The notes: generated by a model from the letters alone, not told the origin. DNA of 39,057 nt from Polyangia bacterium (GCA_030426145.1 JAUHZF010000037.1:1-39057); one strand, 5' to 3'. Positions 29,545 through 37,405 are shown, counted from the stretch's first letter. Numbers and translations are program-made.

Positions 29545-30239
29545 CGGGAACCTCCCTTCTTGGGAGAGGTGGGGTTCGAACTCTTTCGGTTGCGGTAGGC
29601 GTTGATGTCGACCGGCTCGCCGTTGGCGGCAGCAGCCACCGGGGCAGCGTCTTCTTCGACGATCCCCATCGCGATGGCGTGGTCGCGAAGGGACACCTGG
29701 AGGATCTTACGTGCGCGGTGAAGGCGGGACATGACCGTTCCGACGGGGCAACCCATGACGTCGGCGATCTCCTTGTACGAGAGGCCCTCGACGTCGCTCA
29801 ACACGATAGCAAGTCGGAAGTGCTCCGGCAGCTCCTCGAGGGCCTTGCGCACCTCGGCCTCGACGATGGGTGCGAGGGCATCGCGCTCCGGGTCGCGCAT
29901 CGAGCGCATGGTGGAAGCACTGATCCAACGGTCGGCCAGCGGACCGGCCGAGGGGCCCTCGAGCACGTCGCGCTCGAGACCGCTGCGGCGATGGCGGTTG
30001 ATGAAGGTGTTGGTGAGGATGCGCAGCAGCCAAGCCTTGAGGTTGGTCCCCGGCTTGAACTGGGTGCGCGCCCTGACCGCCTTGACCACGGTGTCTTGCA
30101 CCAGGTCCTCGGCAGCCGCGCCGTCTTTGGTGAGCCTCAGGGCGACGCCGTACATCGCATCCAAGTGCTGGAGCACTGCGGACTCGAAGGGGACGGTTTC
30201 ATCGCTCCGGGCAGTCGAAGCAGGTCTCAAGTAGGCCAT
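29541..30239 (-). CDS. RNA polymerase ECF sigma factor (RpoE-like)
   Basis: 232 residues from ATG at 30239 (MAYLRPAST). Region 2 is AEDLVQDTVVKAVRARTQF with NLKAWLLRILTNTFINRHRR. Region 4 is LPEHFRLAIVLSDVEGLSYK with IADVMGCPVGTVMSRLHRAR, an HTH that binds the -35 element. The frame is open to 30386, but those codons have no family similarity. It is coupled to the anti-sigma gene by ATGA. An inverted repeat GTTGGGAC/GTCCCAAC lies 20 bases upstream and may control it. Confidence 0.92.
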   Translation of the reverse strand: MAYLRPASTARSDETVPFESAVLQHLDAMYGVALRLTKDGAAAEDLVQDTVVKAVRARTQFKPGTNLKAWLLRILTNTFINRHRRSGLERDVLEGPSAGPLADRWISASTMRSMRDPERDALAPIVEAEVRKALEELPEHFRLAIVLSDVEGLSYKEIADVMGCPVGTVMSRLHRARKILQVSLRDHAIAMGIVEEDAAPVAAAANGEPVDINAYRNRKSSNPTSPKKGGSR

Positions 30240-30258
30240 CGAAAACGCAACATGGGGA

Positions 30259-30288
30259 GTTGGGACTCTATTCCAGCGGGGTCCCAAC
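30259..30288. promoter_or_regulatory. Inverted repeat GTTGGGAC-N14-GTCCCAAC
   Basis: Perfect 8-base arms at 30259-30266 and 30281-30288, between the phaR-like stop (30319) and the sigma start (30239), all on the minus strand. It could be an operator for the sigma operon or the terminator of the upstream gene. The 14-base loop and the absence of a T run favour an operator. Confidence 0.4.
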
Positions 30289-30318
30289 AACCTGTGTACG
30301 TCTTGGGTCGCGCGCCAC

Positions 30319-30954
30319 TCAGCCGTCGTCAGAGCCCTTTTCTGGCTCGGCCGGCTTGCTCGGCTCGATGCCCAGGTGGGCTTCAACGGCGGCCATCCGT
30401 GCCTTCAAGTGCTCGATCTCTTTACGAATATCCTGCATGGGGGTGAGGCTGGGCACGAGGGCCTTCACCCGCTCGTCGAACGACGCCTGCAGCTGATCGA
30501 GCGTCTGTCGCGAGCTCGTTACCAAGTCGCCAAAGGCGCGCTTCTTCTCTTTTTCCGCCTCGCTCACCTCGGGCTGCGGCTCTGGGGCCGGGGCGGATGC
30601 CGTTTCGGCGGCCTCCTGCTCCTCGTTGGGGATGAGGCGACCGATCGGCGTCTCGCGCAGGCTCGTGAGGGCGCGTTCCCCCCGCTCCTGAATGAGCGTA
30701 CGGAGGGTGCCGAGGGGCACGCTGCGGGGCTTGTTCTTGAGATCTTCCGAGAGGATGAGCGCCAGCGTGACCTCGGTTTTGTCTTCCTTGGTCTTGTTGT
30801 CGATGATCTGCACGTCGTCGCCGCGACGCACCATTTCACCGATTTGCTGCAGCGTGACGTAACGGCTGTCGGCGGTGTCGTAGAGCTTGCGGTTGGAATA
30901 CCGCTTGATGACCCGCTTTCCCTGGCCCGCTGGTTGTTCAGTCGTATTAGACAT
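30319..30954 (-). CDS. phaR: Polyhydroxyalkanoate synthesis regulator PhaR-like
   Basis: 211 residues. The N-terminal PHB accumulation regulatory domain at about 14-68 is clear: IKRYSNRKLYDTADSRYVTL and VQIIDNKT. A Pro/Glu/Ala linker follows, then a coiled coil at about 145-195. In PhaR proteins the N-terminal domain binds DNA and PHA granules and represses phasin genes. No pha synthesis genes are in the window, although an LpqC/PHB-depolymerase-type esterase lies at 16032. The C-terminus differs from proteobacterial PhaR, so this could be a broader family member. Confidence 0.85.
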   Translation of the reverse strand: MSNTTEQPAGQGKRVIKRYSNRKLYDTADSRYVTLQQIGEMVRRGDDVQIIDNKTKEDKTEVTLALILSEDLKNKPRSVPLGTLRTLIQERGERALTSLRETPIGRLIPNEEQEAAETASAPAPEPQPEVSEAEKEKKRAFGDLVTSSRQTLDQLQASFDERVKALVPSLTPMQDIRKEIEHLKARMAAVEAHLGIEPSKPAEPEKGSDDG

Positions 30955-31116
30955 TTAGCCGCCTGAGCTGACCCCCAGCCACGCTAGCCCTTCGCTCGCT
31001 CGAGGTTGTGAGGGATCATCGCACGTCGGGTGCCTCAGGGGTAGTTGCCATGTTGCGTCATGGCGTGGCTGCCAGAATCTCGGCCCAGACGATGACCTGC
31101 CGGTAGGTTCCGATGG

Positions 31117-33042
31117 ATGACCGCCCTGGTGCCGCGGCTGCTCTCCCTGTTGCTCGTGCTGGGCGCGATCTTCTCTGCCGGATGCGCAGAGCCCGAGGCT
31201 GCCGACCTCCTCGAGCTACACGAGGTCGCGCCGCGGCAACTCGAGGTCGGCGACGCGGTAGAGGTCATCGGCCAGGGCCTCCCGTCGGGCCAGATCGAAC
31301 GGGTCGAGGTCTGGTTCACCGGCACGCTCCATCGCCCTGGCCGCGCGCCCGAGAAGATCGAACGGGTGCGGGTGCAACACGCGACGCCCGACCCGGATCA
31401 CGTTTCCTTCGTGGTCAGCGAAGCCCTCCAGGCCGCTTTCTGCGGGGATGGCGATAGCGCCGTGCACACCACCTTCGAGGGCGAAGTGGTCGTGCACTAT
31501 CCCGCTGCCGTCGAAGGCAGCGCAGGTGTGCTCGGCCGACTGAAAGGGGTGGTGCTCGACGTGCCGGGTCCCATGCCTCGCCGAGAGCTGCTCGAAGAAG
31601 CACGAGAGCGCGGCCGCCGCCTCACCAAGCACCTCGGCATGGCCGTGGCTCCCCCCGCGGAGCGACCGGACCGGCTCGCCGTAGTCGAGGTGGTGCCCGG
31701 TTCGGAGGCCGCACGCGCAGGGGTGGAGGTGGGTGACCTGCTCGTGCGCTTCGCCGGCGTCACCGTCTTCGCCGAAGAGGACCTGCTCCCCCCGCCCGAG
31801 GCACGGGACGTGGCGCTGGTCGTGCAGCGCGGGCAGGAGGAGCGTGCGGCGCTTCTCTCCGTCGCCACCTTCGAGCGACCGCCCGTGCCCACCGACGAGC
31901 TCCGAGGGCTGGTGGTGCTCTCGGTCTTGGCGGTGTTTCTCCTGCTGTACTTGAGTCCCGCCGCGCGCCTCATGACCTGGCTCGAGCGGCGCCTGTTGTT
32001 GCGGCTGGCCGCCGGTCGATCGCCCAAGCGGCGCGGCTTGCGGGTGGCCCTCAGCACTTTGTGGGCCGTGCTGCGGAGCCAGTCCCGGCGGCAGGGCTTC
32101 GGGCCGTACCTCGTGTTCGCCGTCGTGACCGCGAGCTTCGTCATCATGCCGCTCGGTGGGCGGTTGCTGTCGGCCGAGCTCGACGTGGGCGTGCTCTACG
32201 TCTTGTCCTTCACCTGCCTCATCGGGGTGGGGTTGGTCACGGCTGAGGGACGCAAAGGCTACTGGACCCCTTTCGCCGCCCTCCGCGCCGGAGCCCAGTT
32301 GCTCGCCGCGCAGCTCCCCGCCATCGCCGCCGTCACCAGCGTCGTCATCATGGCGGGCTCCCTCCGGGTGGCCGAGGTCATCGCGGCCCAGAGCGGCGCC
32401 GGCGAAACCCTGTGGACCCGAGGCGCCTGGCCCTGGCACTGGTTCGTCTTCCGCCACCCGTTCACCCTGCTGCTCTTCGGGGCGCTCTTCGTCACCGCCG
32501 GTCTCGAGGGGCACCGCGGGGCGATGGCCCTCGCTGCGGCCGAAGACGACGTGCGCCGCCAGCGTCCGCCGCTGCGCCACCTGCTCTTCGTCTTCGTGGA
32601 CTGGGCGAACGTGTTCATCCTCTGCGGGCTCGCCGCGGCGCTCTTCCTCGGCGGCTGGCGACTTCCCGGCGTCGGGGCAGAGCAGCAGGCGGGCAGCCTC
32701 GCGCTCCAGGTCGCGGGCACGGCCCTCTTCGTGCTCAAGTCGTGGACCCTCATCGTCGCGGTCATCGCGCTCCGTCGCGCCCTGCCCCGACTGCGACTCG
32801 AGCAGCTCACGCGGATCGCGTGGCGCGCGCTCGTGCCGCTCGCGTTTCTCGCGACCGCCGGCTGCGGGCTGTGGTGGCATCTCACCCGCGACGGTGAGCC
32901 GATCCTCCCGCCTTCGGTGCAGGTCGGCATCGGCGTGGCGACCTTCGCCCTGTGCGGGCTCGTGATCATCCACGCCCTGGTTCGGGTTCTCGCGGCGTGG
33001 CGAGGCGCTCGCCCCACCCTCCACGTGAACCCGTTCCTCTAG
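31117..33042 (+). CDS. Lipoprotein-PDZ-NuoH-like membrane protein fusion
   Basis: 641 residues. A signal peptide with lipobox FSAGC (Cys 23), an unknown beta-rich domain at 30-150, and a PDZ domain at about 165-252 (VVEVVPGSEAARAGVEVGDLL) precede about eight membrane helices from 262. The membrane part resembles NADH dehydrogenase subunit H: FVDWANVFILCGLAAALFLG with GGWRLPG parallels the NuoH EYAN...LFLGGW helix, and RRALPRLRLEQLTRIAWRAL parallels the NuoH C-terminal RATxPRxRYDQLM motif. No other complex I genes are nearby, and the key acidic loop of NuoH is poorly conserved, so it may not be a respiratory subunit. It is transcribed divergently from phaR. Confidence 0.85.
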   Translation: MTALVPRLLSLLLVLGAIFSAGCAEPEAADLLELHEVAPRQLEVGDAVEVIGQGLPSGQIERVEVWFTGTLHRPGRAPEKIERVRVQHATPDPDHVSFVVSEALQAAFCGDGDSAVHTTFEGEVVVHYPAAVEGSAGVLGRLKGVVLDVPGPMPRRELLEEARERGRRLTKHLGMAVAPPAERPDRLAVVEVVPGSEAARAGVEVGDLLVRFAGVTVFAEEDLLPPPEARDVALVVQRGQEERAALLSVATFERPPVPTDELRGLVVLSVLAVFLLLYLSPAARLMTWLERRLLLRLAAGRSPKRRGLRVALSTLWAVLRSQSRRQGFGPYLVFAVVTASFVIMPLGGRLLSAELDVGVLYVLSFTCLIGVGLVTAEGRKGYWTPFAALRAGAQLLAAQLPAIAAVTSVVIMAGSLRVAEVIAAQSGAGETLWTRGAWPWHWFVFRHPFTLLLFGALFVTAGLEGHRGAMALAAAEDDVRRQRPPLRHLLFVFVDWANVFILCGLAAALFLGGWRLPGVGAEQQAGSLALQVAGTALFVLKSWTLIVAVIALRRALPRLRLEQLTRIAWRALVPLAFLATAGCGLWWHLTRDGEPILPPSVQVGIGVATFALCGLVIIHALVRVLAAWRGARPTLHVNPFL

Positions 33043-33065
33043 CTGGGTTGGCCTACTGTGGTGGC

Positions 33066-34199
33066 CTACTGGGTGGCTGCGGGGCTCGGCGTCGCCGGCA
33101 TGCGCTGGCGGATGTTGGGGTTGAGCAGGCGCATGGGCTTGCCCCCCGGTTGCACGTCGCCGCGGTTGCGCAGGAGCTGATTGAGCGAACGCTGGTTGAC
33201 CTCGATGAGGTCGGCCATCGCGAACATGACCGAGTAGGTCTGCTGCTTCGAGGGCTCCTTGGCCTCGATGGCGGCCTTGGCGGCGGTGATGAACGCTTCG
33301 AGCTTGGGTGAGACGGCCTTGCCGTAGGGCGACTTGCTGTCCTTCTCGGCGGCTTCGGTCAGCGCCTTCTGCGCCGCCACGACCTCGTCGAGCAGCGCCT
33401 GACGCCCCTCGGCCTCGCCGTTCGGGAGGAAGGTGATCGCGAGCGCGCGCGCCTTCTTGATCGCCTCACGGGCCGCGGTGCCTGGCTCGTCGAGCTTCTC
33501 CGGCGACTCGCCCGCGGTCGCGGCGTAGGCGTTGACCGGCTCGACCAAGGTCGCGAGCTGCTCGTCGACCTTGGGCAGGGCCTCGTTGAGCTTCTCGTGG
33601 AGGAACTTGCCGCGCTTGAACTCGTCCTTCTCGAACTGCTTGGTCCCGAAGTAACGCGTGGCCTGAATGAGGTACTGCGACAGCGGCGTGGAGTACTTGT
33701 CGAAGGCGACGATGGCCTCGTCGAGCTTCTCGACCGAGGGGTCCTTCAGCGACTTGGCGATGGCGCAGTAGCGGAGGTACCGGATGAAGGGGACGCTCGA
33801 AGCGACCGAGACCGCACGGCGCTGCAGCTTGTTCTTCTGCCCCTCGGGCGGCTCCTGTGCGTTGGGGTAGTCACCGAAGCTGGGGAGCTTGTCGGCGGTC
33901 GGCATCTTGCCGCCGGTGCTGGTGAGGTAGCCGTCGGCGAGCAGCCGGAGGCCCTGCGCCCCGAAGAAACACGCCTCGACGCGGTAGCGCTTCATCGTGT
34001 CCTTGTCGACGCGCGGCACCTGGGACTTTCGAGGCGTGAACTGTGCCTTGGCCTCGGCGTCCTTGAGGGTGGGTCCCCCCACGGGGCCGGCGGTGGCGCT
34101 CGGCGGCGGCGGGGGAGGTGGATCCTCCTTGCAGCCGGAGGTTCCGATGAGGAGGGGGACGAGCACGAGGCCCAGAGCGTGGGGTCGAAGTCGCTGCAT
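33066..34199 (-). CDS. DUF3829-type lipoprotein
   Basis: 377 residues from ATG at 34199, with an AGG 7 bases upstream. The signal peptide ends in a lipobox LIGTSGC (Cys 23), followed by a Pro-run linker. The rest is helical with YLIQATRYFGTKQFEKDEF, resembling the DUF3829 group of lipoproteins. The function is not known. The open frame back to 34919 is antisense to the next gene. It is convergent with the NuoH-like gene (23 bases between the stops) and divergent from the next gene with 36 bases between the starts. Confidence 0.8.
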   Translation of the reverse strand: MQRLRPHALGLVLVPLLIGTSGCKEDPPPPPPPSATAGPVGGPTLKDAEAKAQFTPRKSQVPRVDKDTMKRYRVEACFFGAQGLRLLADGYLTSTGGKMPTADKLPSFGDYPNAQEPPEGQKNKLQRRAVSVASSVPFIRYLRYCAIAKSLKDPSVEKLDEAIVAFDKYSTPLSQYLIQATRYFGTKQFEKDEFKRGKFLHEKLNEALPKVDEQLATLVEPVNAYAATAGESPEKLDEPGTAAREAIKKARALAITFLPNGEAEGRQALLDEVVAAQKALTEAAEKDSKSPYGKAVSPKLEAFITAAKAAIEAKEPSKQQTYSVMFAMADLIEVNQRSLNQLLRNRGDVQPGGKPMRLLNPNIRQRMPATPSPAATQ

Positions 34200-34235
34200 G
34201 AAGCTACCTTTCCGCGAAACGTGCGCGTTTGTGGC

Positions 34236-35054
34236 ATGAGCCCAGAGAATCGGCAAGGGCAGCCATTGCCGCGGCGGTCGGCCAGCACGATGGTGGCTGC
34301 CGTGCTGAACCGCCTCCCGCTCTCGGATGTCGAGCTCGTCGACCTCGATCTGTACCGCCACGTCGCGGAGGTCGAGCTGCTCCTCGGCTTCGCCAAGAAA
34401 CACGACCTCACGTTCGCTACGGTCGACGAAGACGGCCCCGCCGAAGACGAAGCGCGACTGCTCAACCTCGCCTTCTGGCACCCAGGTGGTGTGGCCGAGA
34501 TCCTCGACGAGCCCTACCTCACCGCCGACCAGCTGGCCCACAACGCCTGGCACGCGGCAGCCGAGGTCGCGCTGGGCGATGGGGCAAAAACCATCGAGGG
34601 CTTGCTCTTGGCCGAGGCAGTGGCGAGCGCCTTCGACGTCTACCTGGTGGGGCGCCTCATCGGCCACCACCCCGACGCGCCCTTCCTCGAGAGCCAGGTC
34701 CCGGCGATGCGCGACGCGGCGCTGGCCGCAGGCCGCAGTGAAGAGGACGTGGAAGCGCTGATCACCCGCTTCGTCGATGCGCCCGAGACCAGCTTCGGTC
34801 AGCTCTGGGCGCTGCTCTACGACGTGAGCCGCGCGCTGGCGAAGGCGGAGAATGCGGAGGCCGCCGCCGCCGTGCTGCGCGCGGAACGCGATGCACCGCT
34901 CGCACCGCTCCTGCACCACTATGAGCTGCCGACCTGGATCCTCTTCGCGCGGGCCTACGCCGAAGGGACCACGACGCCGAGCGTGACCAAAGCCGAGACC
35001 GCGATCCGAGACGCCGACGATCCGGTGCGTTGGCTCTGCGACAACTGGCTCTAG
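34236..35054 (+). CDS. Unrecognised cytoplasmic protein
   Basis: 272 residues from ATG at 34236; ATG at 34290 is an alternative. It is mostly helical and acidic, with HNAWHAAAEVALG near 110 and a His pair in LIGHHPDAPF. These His and Glu residues might bind metal, but no recognised motif is seen. There is no signal peptide. It shares a 36-base promoter region with the DUF3829 gene. Confidence 0.7.
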   Translation: MSPENRQGQPLPRRSASTMVAAVLNRLPLSDVELVDLDLYRHVAEVELLLGFAKKHDLTFATVDEDGPAEDEARLLNLAFWHPGGVAEILDEPYLTADQLAHNAWHAAAEVALGDGAKTIEGLLLAEAVASAFDVYLVGRLIGHHPDAPFLESQVPAMRDAALAAGRSEEDVEALITRFVDAPETSFGQLWALLYDVSRALAKAENAEAAAAVLRAERDAPLAPLLHHYELPTWILFARAYAEGTTTPSVTKAETAIRDADDPVRWLCDNWL

Positions 35055-35099
35055 ACGGCTCTAACGGGCTCTAACGGGCTCTAGACGCTGACGTCAGCG
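35052..35099. repeat. GGCTCTA direct repeats and a 14-base palindrome
   Basis: Between two convergent genes lie four copies of GGCTCTA (35048-35083), three of them spaced 11-12 bases apart. A perfect palindrome CGCTGAC/GTCAGCG at 35086-35099 overlaps the prsW-like stop. It could be a bidirectional terminator stem, but no T run is present. Confidence 0.4.
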
Positions 35100-36794
35100 C
35101 CGCCGGTTCATCATCTCGTTGCGCAGCCGGCCGAGCTCCTGCCGGAGGGGGACGATGAAGTCCATGCTGAGCGTGGCCTTCGACCCCTTCATGGCGCGCG
35201 CCGTGTGCCACTTGCTGAGCGCGAGCCGGGCGCCGGCCGCCACGAAGTCGGCGCCAGGCTTGCCTCGCCACGACATGCGCGCACGGATGCGACCGCCGTA
35301 GGAGGTGATCAGGCGAAACTCCTCCTGCGAAATGTTGCCGAGAAGCACCTCGTCCTGGAGGAACTTCTTGATGGTCTGGCCCTTCCGATAGACGAGCACG
35401 GCCACCATGATGAGCAGCGTGAGGGCCATCATGCTGCCGACCAGCAGGTTGAGGATGAAAGCCGCGGGGAAGAGCTGAGGGATCCCGTTCCACCACGCGT
35501 GGAGGAAGACGCCGAGCAAGTAGCCGCCGACGGGAAAGAGCACCTTGGCCCACCGCGCACCGTGCTCGCGCGCGATGCCGAAGCCGAGACCGGTCATGGC
35601 GGTGAACAGCGGATGGAGCCACGGCGTCAGCACGCCGCGGAGGACGAAGATCTGGTCGAGCTCCTTCTCGAAGCGCATGTAGTAGATGACGTTCTCGGTC
35701 GCCGCGAAACCGATGCCGGCGAAGATGCCGTAGATGATCCCGTCCACGGCGCCGTCGAACTCGCGGCGCAAGAAGACCACCAGCCCGAGGATGGCCATGC
35801 CCTTGGTCGCCTCCTCGAAGACCGGCGCGCTCACCGCCATGCTGAAGAACTCACCAAAGAGCGCCCCGTTCACGGTGTTGATGATGGCCGACACACCGGT
35901 GGCGAAGAGCGCTCCCCAGGCGAAGACGCCGGCGAGCGCCCACCACGGCTCGGGGTCGTAGCGATCGATGAGCCAAGGGATCGACAGGTAGAGCGCGACC
36001 GGCAGGTAGGCGAGCAGGGCCGAGCGCGCGAGCTTGGCCATGTAGACGTCGAACTGCGGATCGGCGACCGCCGGCAAGACGAAGATCAGCAGGTTGAGCA
36101 CGATGCCGATCACACAGCCCACGATGAGGAGGGTGAGCCCCACGCCCCGCCGCCCCCTGTCGGGATCGGGCACCGCCGGCGGCGCGGCGTTCACGAACCG
36201 CGCGTATGCATGACCTTGGTGACCGTGCTGGGGCGCGCCATGGGGTTGCGAGTAGCCGCGCTGCGGCTGACCGTGAACCTGACCCGGCGCCCCTTGGCCA
36301 TGAGGGCCGTAGCCACGAGGTTGGCCATCCTGGCCGTAGCCATGAGCTTGGCCATGCTGGCCCTGGCCGTAGCCATGAGCTTGGCCATGCTGGCCCTGGC
36401 CGTAGCCATGAGCTTGGCCATGCTGCTGGCCCTGGCCGTAGCCGTGAGCTTGGCCGTGCTGGCCCTGGCCGTAGCCATGAGCTTGGCCATGCTGGCCCTG
36501 ACCATGAGGTTGGCCACCCTGGCCGTAGCCATGAGGTTGGCCACCCTGGCCGTAGCCATGAGGTTGGCCACCCTGGCCGTAGCCATGAGGTTGGCCACTC
36601 TGGCCGTAGCCATGAGGTTGGCCACCCTGGCCGTGATGTGCCGCGCCGTGGGGTTGCCCATACGGCTGACCAGGGGGCTGACCAGGGGGCTGACCAGGGG
36701 GCTGACCAGGGGGCTGACCAGGGGGCTGACCAGGGGGCTGACCAGGCGGTTGGCCAAACGGCGGCCCTCCGCCCTGTCCTCCTTGGTGGGTCAC
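35094..36794 (-). CDS. PrsW-type intramembrane protease with repeat tail
   Basis: 566 residues from GTG at 36794. Residues 1-200 are low-complexity: eight PPGQ units, four GQGGQPHGY-like units and five GQGQHGQAHGY units. Then come about eight membrane helices with PrsW family motifs: DRYDPEPWW at 281-289, the catalytic pair Glu 331/Glu 332 in PVFEEATKG, GFAATENVIYY, HPLFTAMTGLG and HAWWNG. PrsW cleaves membrane anti-sigma factors in Bacillus; the target here is unknown. The His-rich tail could bind metal or partners. The repeats are perfect at DNA level, so length variation between strains is likely. Confidence 0.9.
   Translation of the reverse strand: MTHQGGQGGGPPFGQPPGQPPGQPPGQPPGQPPGQPPGQPPGQPYGQPHGAAHHGQGGQPHGYGQSGQPHGYGQGGQPHGYGQGGQPHGYGQGGQPHGQGQHGQAHGYGQGQHGQAHGYGQGQQHGQAHGYGQGQHGQAHGYGQGQHGQAHGYGQDGQPRGYGPHGQGAPGQVHGQPQRGYSQPHGAPQHGHQGHAYARFVNAAPPAVPDPDRGRRGVGLTLLIVGCVIGIVLNLLIFVLPAVADPQFDVYMAKLARSALLAYLPVALYLSIPWLIDRYDPEPWWALAGVFAWGALFATGVSAIINTVNGALFGEFFSMAVSAPVFEEATKGMAILGLVVFLRREFDGAVDGIIYGIFAGIGFAATENVIYYMRFEKELDQIFVLRGVLTPWLHPLFTAMTGLGFGIAREHGARWAKVLFPVGGYLLGVFLHAWWNGIPQLFPAAFILNLLVGSMMALTLLIMVAVLVYRKGQTIKKFLQDEVLLGNISQEEFRLITSYGGRIRARMSWRGKPGADFVAAGARLALSKWHTARAMKGSKATLSMDFIVPLRQELGRLRNEMMNRRR
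36310..36749. repeat. Tandem repeats encoding the PrsW-like tail
   Basis: Positions 36666-36749 hold seven perfect copies of a 12-base unit (CTGACCAGGGGG). Positions about 36520-36630 hold 27-base units encoding GYGQGGQPH. Positions about 36330-36510 hold roughly 33-base units encoding GQGQHGQAHGY. All unit lengths are multiples of three, so copy-number change would keep the frame. Confidence 0.85.
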
Positions 36795-36808
36795 GCGCGG
36801 ATTCTAGC

Positions 36809-36895
36809 GTCGCCGACCGGATTTGCCCTCGTCCCGAATGAGAAACGGGCACCAGACTTTATTGAGGCGAGACGAGGACAAATCCCGTCGGCGAC
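36809..36895. repeat. Tandem hairpin element 1
   Basis: The 9-base GTCGCCGAC (36809-36817) pairs with 36887-36895, GGATTTG (36819-36825) with 36879-36885, and CCTCGTC (36827-36833) with 36871-36877, with single mismatches between. The apex of 37 bases (36834-36870) has a small CCG-CGG stem, then GAGAAACGGGCACCAGACT. The function and the transcribed strand are unknown. Confidence 0.85.
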
Positions 36896-36901
36896 GTGAT
36901 C

Positions 36902-36986
36902 TCGCGACCGAGTTTATTCCTCTCCCCGTAGAGAAACGGGGGCACCAGACTTTGAAGAGTAGGGAGAGGAATAAACGCGGTCGCGA
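36902..36986. repeat. Tandem hairpin element 2
   Basis: TCGCGACCG (36902-36910) pairs with 36978-36986, and GTTTATTCCTCTCC (36912-36925) pairs perfectly with 36963-36976, with one A/G mismatch between. The stem sequence is unrelated to element 1, but the 37-base apex (36926-36962) repeats the GAGAAACGGG and GCACCAGACT segments. It begins 6 bases after element 1. Confidence 0.85.
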
Positions 36987-36990
36987 CATC

Positions 36991-37090
36991 GACCGCTGCG
37001 ATGGTGAGGCCTCGCCCCCGTCCGAGAGAAACGGGGCACCAGACTAGTTGTTGAGGATCGGACGGAGGCAAGCCTCACCATCGGAGCGTC
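36991..37090. repeat. Tandem hairpin element 3
   Basis: CGATGGTGAGGC (36999-37010) pairs with 37072-37083, GCC (37014-37016) with 37067-37069, and CCGTCCG (37018-37024) with 37059-37065, with small bulges. The apex again reads AGAGAAACGGGGCACCAGAC. It begins 4 bases after element 2. No fourth intact copy is seen to the right, though 37091-37180 contains small inverted repeats. Confidence 0.8.
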
Positions 37091-37212
37091 CGCGTTGCTG
37101 CGTGTCCTCAGGTAGAGCAACCCGAGTGCCAACCACGCCGCCGACGAGACTCGTCTTCAAGCGTCGGAAATCACGTCCTCGCACCCCTGTCGACACCATG
37201 CGTTGGAGTGGG

Positions 37213-37258
37213 GACCATGGGTACATCCAGATCCACCTGGACGCATTTGGGTCTTTTT
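37213..37258 (+). terminator. Candidate Rho-independent terminator, plus strand
   Basis: GACC (37213-37216) can pair with GGTC (37250-37253), ATG with CAT inside it, and TCCAG (37226-37230) with CTGGA (37237-37241). TTTTTGTTT follows immediately. It lies 120 bases after the hairpin array and could end a plus-strand transcript of it. The stem has internal loops, so confidence is moderate. Confidence 0.45.
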
Positions 37259-37328
37259 GTTTGAGCCACAGTGGATATGTTCACCACTACCGGACAGTGT
37301 GCGTCACGAGAGGTCGCACACAAACGCC

Positions 37329-37358
37329 AAGAGGCCCAGTCGCACGACTGAGCCTCTT
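37329..37358 (-). terminator. Candidate metK terminator hairpin
   Basis: AAGAGGC (37329-37335) pairs with GCCTCTT (37352-37358), and the stem continues inward through a G/T pair and CAGTC/GACTG to a 4-base loop, about 13 pairs in all. It lies 47 bases past the metK stop. Two further short inverted repeats lie nearer metK (37361-37377 and 37381-37397). No strong T run follows on the minus strand. Confidence 0.5.
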
Positions 37359-37405
37359 CTGGGTGATGGGATCACCCGGTCGGCGCCTGTGGCGCCGGCA
37401 CGTGA

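Noticed and set aside
31216..33024. A 602-codon minus-strand open frame
   Set aside because: Exactly antisense to the NuoH-like gene, with only charged, Gln/His/Glu-rich low-complexity sequence.
36809..37090. CRISPR array or integron attC cassette array
   Set aside because: The conserved 20-base motif is spaced about 91-94 bases apart and is flanked by inverted repeats, not by unique spacers. No cas genes are near. attC sites conserve the ends, whereas here the ends vary and the centre is conserved.
36809..37090. Hammerhead, hairpin or twister ribozyme in the hairpin array
   Set aside because: GAAA and GAGAAAC recall hammerhead and hairpin cores, but CTGATGA and the second hairpin-ribozyme loop are missing on both strands.
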